The notes: a model not told the origin generated them from the sequence alone. Counted from the first letter of the stretch, positions 33,327 through 45,160 are shown. The stretch: DNA of 64,000 bases from Aporrectodea caliginosa (GCA_020284085.1 JACEVL010000103.1:368363-432362), one strand, 5' to 3'. A program made the numbers and translations.

Positions 33327-33537
33327 AGTATGTATATGTGTCGAGATACTGTATCGGTATCGAGATTGTCTCGATATATATTTTATATGTCTCGGTCTCG
33401 GTCTATATATATAATATCATCGTTGTCTGTCCAAGGATAGTCTGTATTTTTCAGCTTCCTAAACCAAATTGTAACAATGTGGTAATAGCGGCATATAATC
33501 TTATCCAATGACCTCCACTAATCAGTGGTCTCCCAAG

Positions 33538-33900
33538 TAAAACTGTGGTCAGACACAGTTCATTGGAGAAGCCCTATGACCCAGGCGCTTTAAAATGTTT
33601 GAATACAATACAATAAAATAAAACTGTGGTCAGTCATAATTCATTGGAGAAGCCAGGTGACCCAGGTCGAAAACAAATAAGTCAGAGAAACATAAAAGTC
33701 AAACTACGGATGGTAAATATTTTAAGCTGAAACAGATGAGCTTTAAATTTAGCTCTGAATGACGTCAGAGAACTTGCAGGACTCACAAAACTGGGCAGTT
33801 AATTACAAAGTCTTGGACCAGCCAGGCAGCCACCAAGAACGCCCGAGAGCCCAACACTGTTTTGGTGCGAGCACAGTAAGAGTCAAGATCTATACGTTGA
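33538..33900 (-). mobile_element. LINE-like 3' end with an internal duplication
   Basis: AAAACTGTGGTCAG...TTCATTGGAGAAGCC occurs at 33538-33585 and again at 33618-33664, with a (TACAA)n remnant between. The adjoining sequence to 33900 resembles a decayed minus-strand LINE C-terminus ahead of an AGCGCC-type end. Confidence 0.45.
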
Positions 33901-33924
33901 TAAAGTGAAATATTTTTCAGGAAG

Positions 33925-34350
33925 TAAGTAAGTAAAGTAAGTAAGTAAGTTTATTCACCACAAAATAAAGCAAAATGACATTACACAAATTTGACAAACC
34001 GAGTGGTGGGCTACCGGTGAAGTCACATAGGACTCATTTCGCCGGTCACCCTAATAATAATGCTGGCGTAATACACGTTTTAAAAGAGCAAGTACAAAAT
34101 ACTGGTACCATTTAACAAACCAGTCTCATGACAATTGTTAATAATCCATTTTTTCCAACTGGGAAGCAAACACATAATACTTAGGAGTACTTTAAAGCTT
34201 TAAAGCCTTTAAACTAGCCACAATTGTGACTATCCTATTAATAGATAATGCACTGAACTGAAACCTCATGATACAAAACTCATATACCCTGTAACATCTA
34301 CAGGCACAAGGAGTTCATCAAGTGCAACTTTAGCATACGTTTAAAATGTC
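33925..34350. other. Unassigned, starts with (AAGT)n
   Basis: (AAGT)n at 33925-33952, then sequence that looks like the end of a dispersed repeat (TTTATTCACCACAAAATAAA). Family not identified. Confidence 0.35.
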
Positions 34351-34579
34351 TAATTGAAGCTATATTCTAATATGGCGTGGAAGTTCATGCCACCATTTGG
34401 CACCACAGTAGCGAGTTGTTCTCAGTCCTTTTGTAGAGAAAAACTTAGGAATGAAGGTATTATTACTGTTCCTTGTATAATGGGAATGAACGTCAGCATT
34501 AGTTTTGAAATAATCATGAAATATAAGTGGAACATCCAATTTACATCCATGGAATGAGGGAGGAGTGAGCAAGGAGGAT

Positions 34580-34665
34580 ACGGACAATTCTCCCCGGAAG
34601 GATTGTTCCCCACATTTTGCCACCCGGAATTTTCGTCCCCGGAATAATTGCCCCGGAACTATAGA
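34580..34665. mobile_element. Mutator-like MITE fragment
   Basis: GGATACGGACAATTCTCCCC and TTGCCCCGGAA words resemble the ends of the MITE at 17309-17424 (GGTATCCGGACAATTCCCCC). No clear second end or duplication. Confidence 0.4.
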
Positions 34666-34669
34666 AATG

Positions 34670-35080
34670 AAGCATCATACATTTGTTGAATTGTGAAAGA
34701 ACGCACCAGGTAATACCAGATGTTCTACATCAGAGAGTGCAGTTCTGGGCCTAATATTTTACTACGAATGTTCCTTCTCCGTGAATCTTTGCGTGTGAGC
34801 AACGTGGCAACAACATTCGCATGGTTTACTGCTATTGCAGTGGAGATTATCTGTTCCGGCGTTTCCTGTGTTTCTGTTGCACGTTCACGTATCTGGTCTC
34901 GTAGTCGCAAGCATTGAGGGCTCGCGGCTTGCGCAACTTGATCATGCACGCTAGCCAATAGACTATCAGGCTCCTCCACTCCTGGACAATGCGGAAGCAA
35001 GATTCGAAAAATTCTCACAGGCAGAAATGATTTGGCTACGAAAACTTGTAGGGTTTTCAAAACTACACCAAATTATAAGT
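34670..35080. other. Unassigned stretch
   Basis: No gene recognised. A 111-codon minus-strand frame (34725-35060) has no recognisable motif. Confidence 0.35.
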
Positions 35081-35084
35081 GATG

Positions 35085-35150
35085 ATATAATAATAATTTG
35101 AATCAATATTCTTCGTTTATTGATTCAAACTGACATAAACGCAGAATTTA
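35085..35150 (-). repeat. SINE family E 3' fragment
   Basis: The plus strand TTTATTGATTCAAACTGACA matches the 3' end of family E (compare 24336-24352). Its 5' part is missing. Confidence 0.5.
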
Positions 35151-35164
35151 TTTATTTATTTATT

Positions 35165-35736
35165 TCAGAAAATTTATATAGCGCCCCTTCAAGGATGCCT
35201 ACTCAGAAGCGCTCCCAGCCCAACCCCGGTCGAACAGGACAGTCTTAAGAGAACTGAGAAATGAGGTAGAGTGACCAGCAGGTGTCAGACGAAGCATGGT
35301 AGGGAGCCCATTCCAGGTTGAAGGGCCCGCCACGGAGAAGGCGCGACGCTGCCTGAGAGCAGTCCGCGAACGAGGAACAATGAGCTCAGCCTGTGCAGCC
35401 GAGCGGAGAAAGCAACGACGCTGGACGCATGTGGTGGAGCAGCAGAGCTCCCGCAAATACGGACGGCTAGACCCTCAATACAGCGCCGGACCAAGACAGA
35501 GATTCGATACACAATACGCTGTGGGTAAGGAAGCCAGTGGAGCACGTCCCTCATGTATTCAGAAACCCGCCCAAACCCCAGAATGCGGCCAACAAGGCGG
35601 GCGGCAGTGCGCAGGACCCTATTCAGGGACCCGGTCCGGCAGGCGGGAAGTCCATCATAAATGGCGCTACAGTAGTCAGCCGTGAGACTACAAAAGCATG
35701 GACCAGCGTCGACACTGCGCTAGGAGAATGATTACA
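35165..35736 (-). mobile_element. CR1-like LINE family A, 5'-truncated
   Basis: The minus strand encodes MRDVLHWLPYPQRIVYRISV, then (shifted) RRAFSVAGPSTWNGLP and a C-terminus, then GGGGCGCTATATAAATTTTC and a (AAATA)n tail. At least two frame changes. It abuts the hAT-like element at 35745. Confidence 0.85.
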
Positions 35737-36209
35737 AGTCACAGCACTGGCGTAGACTTGTCCAAAATATTGGGGGGGCATGGGATCTGGACATTCAGTC
35801 TCAGACACTCAGAGCCAGAGCTAGACTTGATTGCCATTGTTCATCAATCATTGTTATTCATTCGAACTTCGTTTAAAACAGTTTCCAGTCCAAGTTCGTC
35901 ATTAAACAATCCGGGCTGGAAAAAAAGGGAAGACCCTTCGACGCATGTCATTCCTTTGTACGAAATAATTACACACAGATTAAAAATCAAGTTCGTCTGC
36001 GACTGTTTGACAGTTTGAAGCTTTGTCATAGTTGAAGTCTTTGTCATAGTTGACTACAATCGCTCGAATGCTTGTCTTTATTTTCAAGGACATAATCACT
36101 AGAAAAATAAGAAATAGTCGCATATCCCCTATGGGCTTCCGTATGTAGGCCTATACAGGACAATACATCGTCAAAGTCAATGTCTTTAACAATACTACCT
36201 TAAATTGGA

Positions 36210-36415
36210 GAAACACTAAGAGAGACAGAGACAAAGAGAGACAGAGAGAGAGAGAGAGAGACAGAGAGACACGTTCACAGAGAGACAGAGAGACAGTGAG
36301 ACAGGGAGAGAGAGAGACAGACAGACAGACAGATAGACTGAGAGAGACAGAGAGTCAGAGACAGCGACCGAGAGACAGACAGACACAGTGAAAGACAGAG
36401 AGAGACAAAGGAACA
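36210..36415 (+). repeat. (GACAGA)n microsatellite
   Basis: GAGACAGA words on the plus strand. The Ser/Leu/Val/Cys minus-strand frame is an artefact. Confidence 0.9.
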
Positions 36416-36622
36416 AGGTAGGTATTATTTCAGGCATTTCTCAAATTATCGAGCTGAAGGGTTAAAGGGCATGCAGTGGAAGTAAGCCTGCAAGGGGAAA
36501 TCATGGCTAGGCTTGGCTGTATATTGCTGTGTGCATTCGAGTGAACATATCTTCATGCACAACAAAGATAAATCTTAATGTACAACTGAATGTTCGTTCG
36601 ACAATCAGATGACCTAGACAGA

Positions 36623-36661
36623 CATCATACATACAAAGTCTCTGACTTTGTATGTATGATG
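36623..36661. repeat. Perfect 18-bp inverted repeat with 3-nt loop
   Basis: CATCATACATACAAAGTC, loop TCT, then the exact reverse complement. Confidence 0.95.
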
Positions 36662-37558
36662 TAAAGTATAATGTATCATGAAGCATCCGTCATATTATAC
36701 AGGCTACATTAGATCAGACTTCAGAGGCTGAGTGCTGAGACATAAGATTACACAGGCCTTTTGAACGCCGTGCGCACTAGTCTGAAAAGCCGTTCGCACG
36801 CGTGCACGCTGGCTAGCAGTACGGCACTGCTCAAAAAAATAATTAAAATAAGTAAACCTGGAGATTTATTATTATCACAGTCTACAGACCTTAGATGTAA
36901 AAAATTTACATTTCCTATTTCTTGATAAACACGCGTTTTCAACGTTTTCTTAGCATGTAAAGGAAAAGATTCACATATCTAAATAACTGACAGCAAAGCG
37001 TATCAAAATTCAGTACCTGGTAGAAAAACGTATCAGATTTTAAATCACTCATTTATGCAGTGTGTCATTGTGTGGCATCAATATATTTACTGGCTAGCAG
37101 TACGGCACTGCTCAAAAAAATAATTAAAATGAGTAAAGTGCAAACTTTTTTACATTTAGCTTATGCTGCAGAGTAGGGCCTATGTACATGTAGGCTACAC
37201 TTACCTCCTAGTGTTAGGACGCTTGAAGAAACTAGAAATTGTTTGTTGATTGCTAACAGTTACTCGCTTCATTTTCCATAAAAAAACAACTGCCGGCGAG
37301 ACTAAATCACGCAGAATACCCGAAAACGCTCAATGCAATGAAATTAGAATAGATGTCGATAAGTCTGTCAGAGCAACCAAATGAAGAAAGAATACAAAAG
37401 TACGGTGGCCCAGAAGGACCAAGTTGTATTGTTTGAAAAAGGCTATCCTAATAAGTCTAAATTCTGCTATGATTTTTGGGGGGCTATAAAAGTCATTTCT
37501 TGATTCTCAATTATTGGGGCACGTGCCCCGGCTACCAGTCTACGCCTATGACTCACAG

Positions 37559-37765
37559 TATGAACGGATGATCAAAAGTTATCACAGGAATTGAATTTAA
37601 CTGTTTGGCAGCCACGCAAGGCGCCCATCTGTCCTACTCCTCATTTACCAACACCATCTGGCGAATGAAAGGCTTTGGGAGGGTAGCGGGAATTGATCCC
37701 GCGTCCATGCTAATCTTCCGCTCTTAGTGCCGGAATGCTAACCATTCACCTAAATCCCTCTCCAC
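37559..37765 (-). repeat. tRNA-derived SINE, family E
   Basis: The minus strand has a tRNA-like head (TTTAGGTGAATGGTTAGC, then GGGATCAATTCCCG), then CATTCGCCAGATGGTGTTGG, GATGGGCGCCTTGCG and AATAACTTTTGATCATCCG. The 3' end stops at the hAT-like element. Confidence 0.8.
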
Positions 37766-37814
37766 ATGTCGAAACATATCTGCTAAACAATGCTGTCCTG
37801 CAAAGACTCCGATA

Positions 37815-38035
37815 TGAAAAGAATGTCAGTTGGCGAATTCCACACACGACACTACATGCAAGATTCGAAGGAAAGAGAACAAAGGCCGACCAAGAATGCG
37901 CTGGATGGGCAATATAAATGAGTACAAAACATAACTTGGACTAACAATGAAAGGAGCATTTGGCCTGACAAATTGCTGAGGACAATGGAGATCGTTTATT
38001 CGTACCCATCACTGCCAAATGGCTGAGGTCAGGAA
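37815..38035 (+). mobile_element. LINE C-terminal remnant
   Basis: Plus-strand coding, with frame breaks, reads RRKENKGRPRMRWMGNINEY then GQWRSFIRTHHCQMAEVRK, the K/R-GRPR..W end of a LINE reverse transcriptase. The same element is at 46560-47160 on the minus strand. Confidence 0.7.
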
Positions 38036-38044
38036 ATGACACGG

Positions 38045-38047
38045 TGT

Positions 38048-38094
<47 letters not shown>

Positions 38095-38203
38095 ACGATG
38101 ATGATACGATGATGATGATGATGACAATGATGATGACGACGACGACGACGACGACGATGATGACGACGACGACGACGACGATGATGATGATGATGATGAT
38201 GCT
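38045..38203. repeat. GCT/GAT/GAC trinucleotide tract
   Basis: (GCT)n passes into (GAT)n and (GAC)n. Confidence 0.95.
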
Positions 38204-38209
38204 TAGGGG

Positions 38210-38635
38210 AGTGTGGCTCTTGGCAGAGAATTTAGAATGCCTTGGTAGTTCGTGCAAATCTATCTAGCACTTCCAGTGAGAAGTGAGTTTCAGTAGTCGA
38301 GGCAATGAGAATTCAGGGCAGTTGCGAGTGAGATTGAGAGATTATCTCGAATGTGAAAATGATTAACGCACGACATTGCCATTGAGATGGCCAGAAGACG
38401 CGGTGGAGTAAAAACAGTATGGGGATTGTCAAAAAATAACTGGGGGGTTAGACGTTGATTTATGTGCAGTTTGGTGTGAAATGTAGACTTTACTATGGGA
38501 TCCTAAAAAAGACTAGGGGTTGAACCCCTTCCCCCCGGCAATTTTCACCCTGAGTAAAAATATTCGTCCATATTGCGAGTGCATAAGACATCATCCATTA
38601 TAAAATCCTCTTTCTAGTCTCAAAGGCGCAGCTGA
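38210..38635. other. Unassigned stretch
   Basis: No gene recognised. Contains GGGGTTGAACCCCTTCCCCC (38516-38535), a local palindrome. Confidence 0.35.
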
Positions 38636-38639
38636 GCAG

Positions 38640-38962
38640 TGCCCCAAAGTATCTTCCTGACTATATGCAAAAGCCGTTATCTGCGACCTCACCTCGTTCC
38701 TTGCGCTCTGCTGATTGGCTAGATCTTTTTGTTCCTAGGACTAGGACTGCCTTGGCTCAACACTGGGCATTTGCTGTGGTTGGTCCCTCTACTTGGAATG
38801 ACCTTCCCCCTCATTAAGGGCTAAACTAATGACTAGTTTTTCCTCTTTGGTTACTCGTTCTTTAAAGACGATTCTTTTTCCCCGGGGTTTTCGTGCTGAG
38901 AGCGCTTCTGAATAGTTATTCTGAGAGAGGCGCTATATAAATCTTTAGATACAATACAATAC
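38640..38962 (+). mobile_element. CR1-like LINE family B 3' end
   Basis: Coding (with one or more breaks) reads APKYLPDYMQKPLSA, then SLRSADWLDLFVPRTRT, then AVVGPSTWNDLPPH, then the GAGAGAGGCGCTATATAAAT end and (TACAA)n. It is the most legible family B copy. Confidence 0.8.
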
Positions 38963-39029
38963 AATCAGCCAATCAAATTCGTTGAGTTGTTGACTTGTGA
39001 CTTAAGCGAATCTATTAGTGGCCATCGAA

Positions 39030-39295
39030 TACTGAGGAGGGGGGGTCTAAGGTAACACTCTGGCACGATGAGCAGAAGATTAGCACGAACTCGGGATCAC
39101 TTCCCGCTAACCTCCCAAAGGTCGACACAGCCTGTCATTCGCTAGGTGTCATTGGTTCAATGAGCAATAGGTTAGATGGGCGCCTTGCCTTGCATGACTG
39201 CCATAAGTTAAATTCGACTGTTGTAATAACTTGTGATCATCCGTTCATAGTTTGAATTGTCAGTTTGAAATAATAAACGGAGATAATTATTATAA
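39030..39295 (+). repeat. tRNA-derived SINE, family E
   Basis: Diverged tRNA-like head (GGGATCACTTCCCG), then CATTCGCTAGGTGTCATTGG, GATGGGCGCCTTGC, TTAAATTCGACTGTTGTAAT and TCAGTTTGAAATAATAAACG. Confidence 0.75.
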
Positions 39296-39299
39296 TAAT

Positions 39300-39950
39300 A
39301 CTGAACACCATCAGAAACAGAAGCAAGTAATTTATTGGACAGCTGAATAATTATTAGAGGAGTTATTGAATGAAACAGAAAGAGAGATAGACAGAGCGCT
39401 GAATACGCCACCTGGCGAATACGATTAAACTCTTCGAAAACCATCAGCTGCCTCGGGATTTGAACTTTTCGTTGTCTACTAAGTCTTATGCCCTATCAGG
39501 GCCGATGAAAGGGGGGTCAGGTGGGGTTGGTGCCCCGGGGCCCGGTTCTATGGCAGGGACCCTTGGCAGGGCCCGGAAACGTCTAAAACTTTTCCAAACT
39601 GAAGAAACCTAGCTATGGGTTTTTGCCTAATGCAGTCTAATTGCTTCAATTTAATAGCTAGGTAATGAAGTAAATGAGGTACTAGATCTATTGAATTTCT
39701 TTACCAAAATGTAAGCCAATAACGAATTTGATGGTGGAAATGGGACTGAAAAGGTTAGCATTGTTGTTAACGAAAACGATTTAATAACTGTGAAACTTAA
39801 CAGTCTCAGCTGCTCAGTCAGAGGATTTAGGAGTGAGCACAGTAACAGAAGTTGATCATCACTCATCAGAATGGTTTTGGACTATCTGATGATACAAATT
39901 AAGTTAACTGATGCAGACAAATTTCGATTTCTGACTGAATTCTATTATCC
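39300..39950. other. Unassigned stretch
   Basis: Nothing recognised as coding. GCCCCGGGGCCCG at 39532-39544 recurs at 41044-41056. Confidence 0.35.
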
Positions 39951-39957
39951 ACCAGAA

Positions 39958-40024
39958 TCCTATGCGTGGCCAAGAACTTTGCATTACGGGGTGCGTAATA
40001 CAAAGTTCTAGGCCACGTTATAGT
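39958..40024. repeat. 24-bp hairpin (22 of 24 paired) with 5-nt loop
   Basis: CGTGGCCAAGAACTTTGCATTACG (arm 39965-39988) pairs with 39994-40017 apart from two mismatches. Flanking CTAT/ATAG adds a few pairs. Its size is similar to a microRNA precursor, but the loop is very short. Confidence 0.85.
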
Positions 40025-40029
40025 TGAGT

Positions 40030-41500
40030 AACTTGAATTTGAAAAACACTGCTTATCAGTTAGGCCTATTTTGAGATTTATCTGCAGTCGGCCTATTGAA
40101 TTGATTATTCGTTTTCTGGGAGGCATACAATTTTTACTGGATGTAAATTTCTGAATTGAAATTTGAGTTATTGTCAAAATAAATAATACTTTGACTTAGG
40201 CTACAGCTGGATGTAATTTATCGCAATAAATAATTGATATCAAATTACCAATAATTGATATTATAATAATTATAATTCCATTAAGTTGATAACGAATTAG
40301 AAGATAAATTACCATCAGAAATGTGGAGCTCAACAAAGGAAAGAAAGATTGTTGAAAGTCAGGAATGCAAACGACAGACAAACAATCCTTCAAAGCCTTG
40401 CATTTTCAATTTAATCAAAAGCGAATGATGCAGGAAATCAAGCTGATAATATCGTTGCTAGTATGATAGTAGATGTACGTGTAGTTGATCATGGTAGGCT
40501 ACAGAGCGAGTTGTTGACGTAGTCCATGTAGACAATGCAACACAGCAATTGACGTATCCTCATCTCTTGAAATTGGATATCGAAATGCGATTATAATGTC
40601 ATTTAAAAAATCATTTATCACATCACATAATCACATTTTCATATTAAATTTCTGTAAATTTCTTTATAATTAGAGTCATAGATAGACCTTTTAAACCAGA
40701 AATTGATTTTCACATTTACTTTTACTATTATTATTCAGGGCTTTTAAAAGGAATTTTTATAACTGCACGACCCCTTAAAAAGCCATAGTGAATTATTCCA
40801 AATCGGATGGCAATGCAGTGAATGCACATTCTAAAACTAGTTTTAACTGCACAAAAATGCTTCTACAGCTGCACAAATTCATTTAGACCTGCCCTTTTTG
40901 TGTAGAACTGCACACAAAAAAGCCCTGCTATTATTATTATTATTACCCATATTATTATTCGTTAAATGTTGTTTGATAGCGTTTTTCAGGCTTACACCAG
41001 ACTTGGACTTAATAATAAAAACGATGGGCACTGATGGATGTCTGCCCCGGGGCCCGATTTGGCTCTCGACGCCCATGTGCCCTATATCAGTGGGCCGTAG
41101 ACTGACAAACAGACAGACGGAAGGACGGGCTGCCAGACATACAGATATACAGATAGGCGTACAGACTGCCATGCACATAGTTGTAATCGAGCACTTATAA
41201 AAGCCCCACTCAAAGATTCAGAGGCAGGCTGAGAACCTGAAGCAGAAGGACAAGCACTAAGATGGCATTCTGAGACGTGTTGGCAGAGAGATGAAAAGGC
41301 AGAGAGGTAACACACAGACAGGCTTAAAGAGAAAGACTGTCAGACATACAAAAAAGGCAAACACATTTAAAGCCCGGCCCTATATTTTATACGGACCTAT
41401 TACGTGTAGATACTAATTTATGTTTGGCTTATGTACAATGTTGTACATGTATGTGTGCATATGTTTGTGTTTAATGTCTTTCTGGCTGTTTCGATTTATC
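40030..41500. other. Unassigned, AT-rich
   Basis: No gene, SINE or LINE recognised. Short GACAGACAGACGG words lie at 41102-41130. Confidence 0.4.
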
Positions 41501-41508
41501 AACATATC

Positions 41509-41542
41509 GACGCGCCATGCAGTCGCCACTGCATGGCGCGTC
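41509..41542. repeat. Perfect 15-bp inverted repeat with 4-nt loop
   Basis: GACGCGCCATGCAGT, loop CGCC, then the exact reverse complement. Confidence 0.95.
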
Positions 41543-41559
41543 ATCCAATGGTTTTATCG

Positions 41560-44195
41560 CGGGATAGATAGACTAAAGAGGCCAACAAGAAACATGGCAA
41601 CACTTTATAGTCAACTAAAACTGACTGGCATAGGTGAATGCCAGTCTACAGGTATAAATATAAGCACAAAATTTGTTTGCCTTTTCCTGTTCGTCAGAAT
41701 ATTTGCTCTTAACTTAGCACTGTTGAAACGTCGGTTCATATCGTATTATGCTGGAGAAGAGTTAAAACTATGCGGTCGATATTTAGATTATAGGAGGGTT
41801 GATCATTAAGTAAGAAGAAATACAGTTAAGGAAGTGTTCTTTCCAGTGCCTGTCTTAGACACGGGCAAAGCAGGCATCCAGTCGCCTGGGGCGCCAAAAT
41901 CTAGGAGACGCCTGTATGTGTTTTAACAGTTTCATGTTTTTCACCTTTTTAGCCCTTTTTTCAATTACAATGATTATTTTTATTTGAATTCAAAACTTTC
42001 GCTTATGGGACAAATTTAAAATAATTATTGATTTCATTCTACCTTTTCGAGTAATTCAATTTCAAACACCGGACAAATTTTATTTTAAGCATTAAAATTC
42101 AATTATTTCACCCCAGTCTGTACTCTGTAGGCTAGTCTGTGTCTGTAATAGAGAAATTTTATCTTAAACATTAAGTCCGTAAATCTGATGCTGATAATTA
42201 TAGTGATAGCTTTCGACTGAAAATTCCAACAGTAGAAGAAATGTTGTTGTATTTATAATCTTTGTATCTTTAGTTGTTGACTGCCGAGGAGACATACTTA
42301 CAATCTTATCAAACTAAAATTTCATTAAGTCAAATGTCAAACCCTATGCAGCGTCAGAAGTTATCTGGTACTCAAAATTGTTAGAAAATAAACAGGAAAC
42401 GGAAGTTAGTATCAAAAGACATCAAGGATGGCTTTCCAACAATTTAAACAAACTGAAACTGCTTTAGCTCTTAGTGTAAGTGTTCAGTCATCAGCTAGTA
42501 ATTCAGAATCTCCAACGCTCAATCCTGGTAGTGAAGATGTTTTTTGAATTTTCGGTAACACGAATTTTTCGGTAATTCGAAGTTTTTTACTTTTTACCAT
42601 TCCCAAAAAATTCGATTTAACCAGGGTTGGCTGTACTAATGCAAAATCATAATAATAATAAACTCATTTGAGCGTAAATGCTTTGGCTGGCTTCTGAACT
42701 GCCCCTCATTGGGTTGTGACGTGGGGTGGAGCGTGGAGTCTGGGTCAGAGGGCGCCAAATGTATGCTTTAGGACCTGTTGTTCACAAAGTAGAGTAGTTT
42801 CAAGTTATTGACGACTGAACGATAGAAACTATTCGGAGTAAAGCTCACCGAAGTTACGTACATTGCTCTTCGAAATCGTCGAGATGTGATTCAGTGTTGA
42901 GGCTGATGTTAAACCGAGAAATGTTGATGCGATGCCAGGGACTGTGAAGAAATCTGAAATGTCTATGTCACCAACTCTTCTTTCTTAGTGACCTATCTCA
43001 AACACTTTTCCTTACCTCTAAATATAAATCGCTCAACGTTTTCTAAACTGTTAGAATTAAATCGACACAGTTATTTTGAATGTTTCTTCTTATTTCAAAC
43101 ACAGTTGTTTAAAACTCAACACTTCAATGCCAATGTTCTTCATCAACACAACTCAACTGTAACTCCTAAGTCCTAACATTTCCTTCTTAATACATACAGC
43201 TCTCACTACTGCATTAAAACAACTGTCATCAACAATTTATAACTTTGGCGCGCAATTAACACCTGCAATGACCAATCTACCTTCAGTCAATAATGTTTAC
43301 TTAATTAATTAAGCCAGGCGCTTGCTAGCCACCCGATAAACTAATACATATATATAGTTGCATTGGCGGCCTAAAATAACTCACATTATATATATATACA
43401 GACCTTATAAACACCTGTTCTCCATTATATATTCAAAACGCTTGTTCACAGTCTATTTGTAAAATCACTGTGAAGTTCAATATTGTATGAAATGCCTTCA
43501 ACACTGAACCGGAAGAACGAGTCAACAAGACTCTGCTTTCCATGCAACGCCGATGCTGAGTGAAAAAATGGCCTAAAGAGTAGTAAAGACCAAAATAGAT
43601 GGAGGCTAGACAATAAAAACTAATATAATCGGTGAGATGTGGCTTAGGTAGATCTAAGTTGATTAGGCTACATGTTGTTTAAGTGAAGTGATGTTTATTG
43701 AACCTTGTGTTGTCTAATGGTTGAATATGTATGATAAATGATAATATTTCGATTAAATAGGCCTACTGGCGTTATGACAGCCAGAGTTGATTAATAAACG
43801 AAAATACAATACAATATTTCTATTTGTAAGACGTGGTTCACCTATTGTAAAACTAATGTCGATCTAAGTGAAATGGTGCCAGCGAGCCAAAATACTTTAA
43901 AGTAACAGACATAATATAAAATGTGAGCCGTTACAGGCTCATACATGTATTTTTAGGTTACAAATTTTTGCTATACCTTAAACATATGAACAAACGCAGG
44001 CGATCAGAAGATCAAAAGACCAGACGAATTAGTAAATAAAGGAACAAACGATCAAATGAATGAACGAATGAACGAGCGAATGAATGAATATCACAGAAAT
44101 TGACAGATAATATCAGACGAGGAATTTTGGAATGCAAGACACAACAGTCACTTAGCAATGTTAAAGGTATTTGCGCGTCGCCTCAAGAGATTTTA
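41560..44195. other. Unassigned stretch
   Basis: About 2.6 kb with no recognisable gene. A (TACAA)n remnant lies at 43803-43816 and a degenerate GAACGAATGAACGA patch at 44040-44095. Confidence 0.4.
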
Positions 44196-44204
44196 GAACC
44201 TTCT

Positions 44205-44745
44205 ACTCTGTACTCCTCTCTTCCTCGTCTTCCTTCTCCTCTTCTTCCTTCTCCTCTTCCTCCTCCGTTTCAACTCCTACTCTTTCAACTCCTACGCCTA
44301 CTTCCCTGTTTCCGCTAATAGATTATCATCCTTATTCTTCTCGTCGTTGTCTTAATCGTTGTGCCGTTCCTTCTGGCTCCATGATCTCACCCTCACTTTC
44401 TCTGTCCTTCTTTTCCGCTGCATTCCTCCTCTTGTCTTTAGTTTATTAGCCTTTCCCTGCGGCAATCTAAAGCTCCCTCCTTGTGTCTTTCTTTGTCCTC
44501 CTTATCCTCCTATTCCGAATCCTATCCCCTCATCTGCCCTCTCCAATTCCTCTCTGCCTTGTCACATTACTCCCACTCTTCCATTCCTGCCCTCTCATAT
44601 TCTTCCTCCTGCCCTCTCCTATTCGTCCTCTTGTCCTCCTCTGTTCTCTCCCCTACCATATACCCTTCCTTCTCCTACTCTTTGTCTTTTCCCTCGCCTC
44701 TCCTCTATCTCTTCTCCAAGTTTGGATTGCTTATGGGTACCACAT
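44205..44745 (+). repeat. Polypyrimidine tract
   Basis: CT-rich with TCCTCC and CTTCC words on the plus strand. Overlapping Ser/Leu/Pro frames are artefacts. Confidence 0.75.
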
Positions 44746-44749
44746 GTTC

Positions 44750-45160
44750 TGCGCGACCGAATGATGTATGGAAGCTGATTGGCTCTAACTTTAGTCCTTT
44801 TGGCTCGCAACAGCAGCAGCTGCAGCAGTGGCAGAGCTCTGTCTAGGCGCACTGCAAAGGAACGCAGCATTTGACTCCTTCCCCCATTGAGGCAGCGGAC
44901 AACCAGGCCGGGAATTTCATCACAGTCCGCCTGGTCTGTGGTAGGAGGAACTCGTCGAAGGTTCGAGAAACCCCAGGAAGCTGTTCCACCTTCAAGGAAA
45001 CGAAGTTTTCCAACTTCCGCGCTTTCAATTGAACTACCTTCTAGGTAAGTTTGTGCCAAATTTATATAATATGAATTCTGTTGTCGTTGTTGATTTTGTA
45101 TACATGAGGTAGTGATGATCTCTCAGGATTGAAAACTTTTTGAACGGCTATGCCTCGTCA
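44750..45160. other. Unassigned stretch
   Basis: A 146-codon minus-strand frame crosses it but has no recognisable motif, and part of it lies in the polypyrimidine tract. Confidence 0.35.

Larger units (their letters stand above)
35745..37550. mobile_element. 1.8-kb hAT-like non-autonomous element
   Basis: Ends CACTGGCGTAGACTTG and (reverse complement of the right end) CATAGGCGTAGACTGG agree at 13 of 16 positions. They are flanked by AGTCACAG (35737-35744) and ACTCACAG (37551-37558), an 8-bp duplication with one change. Inside are a (GACAGA)n tract (36210-36415), a perfect hairpin (36623-36661) and a 48-bp direct repeat (36809-36856, 37090-37137). No transposase frame was found. Confidence 0.75.

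Noticed and set aside
35296..35731. Plus-strand frames at 35.3-35.7 kb
   Set aside because: Antisense to the family A LINE, whose minus-strand motifs are unambiguous.
41420..41809. 129-codon frame MFGLCTMLYMYVCICLC...
   Set aside because: Spans the 15-bp hairpin, has no domain and no splice or regulatory context.
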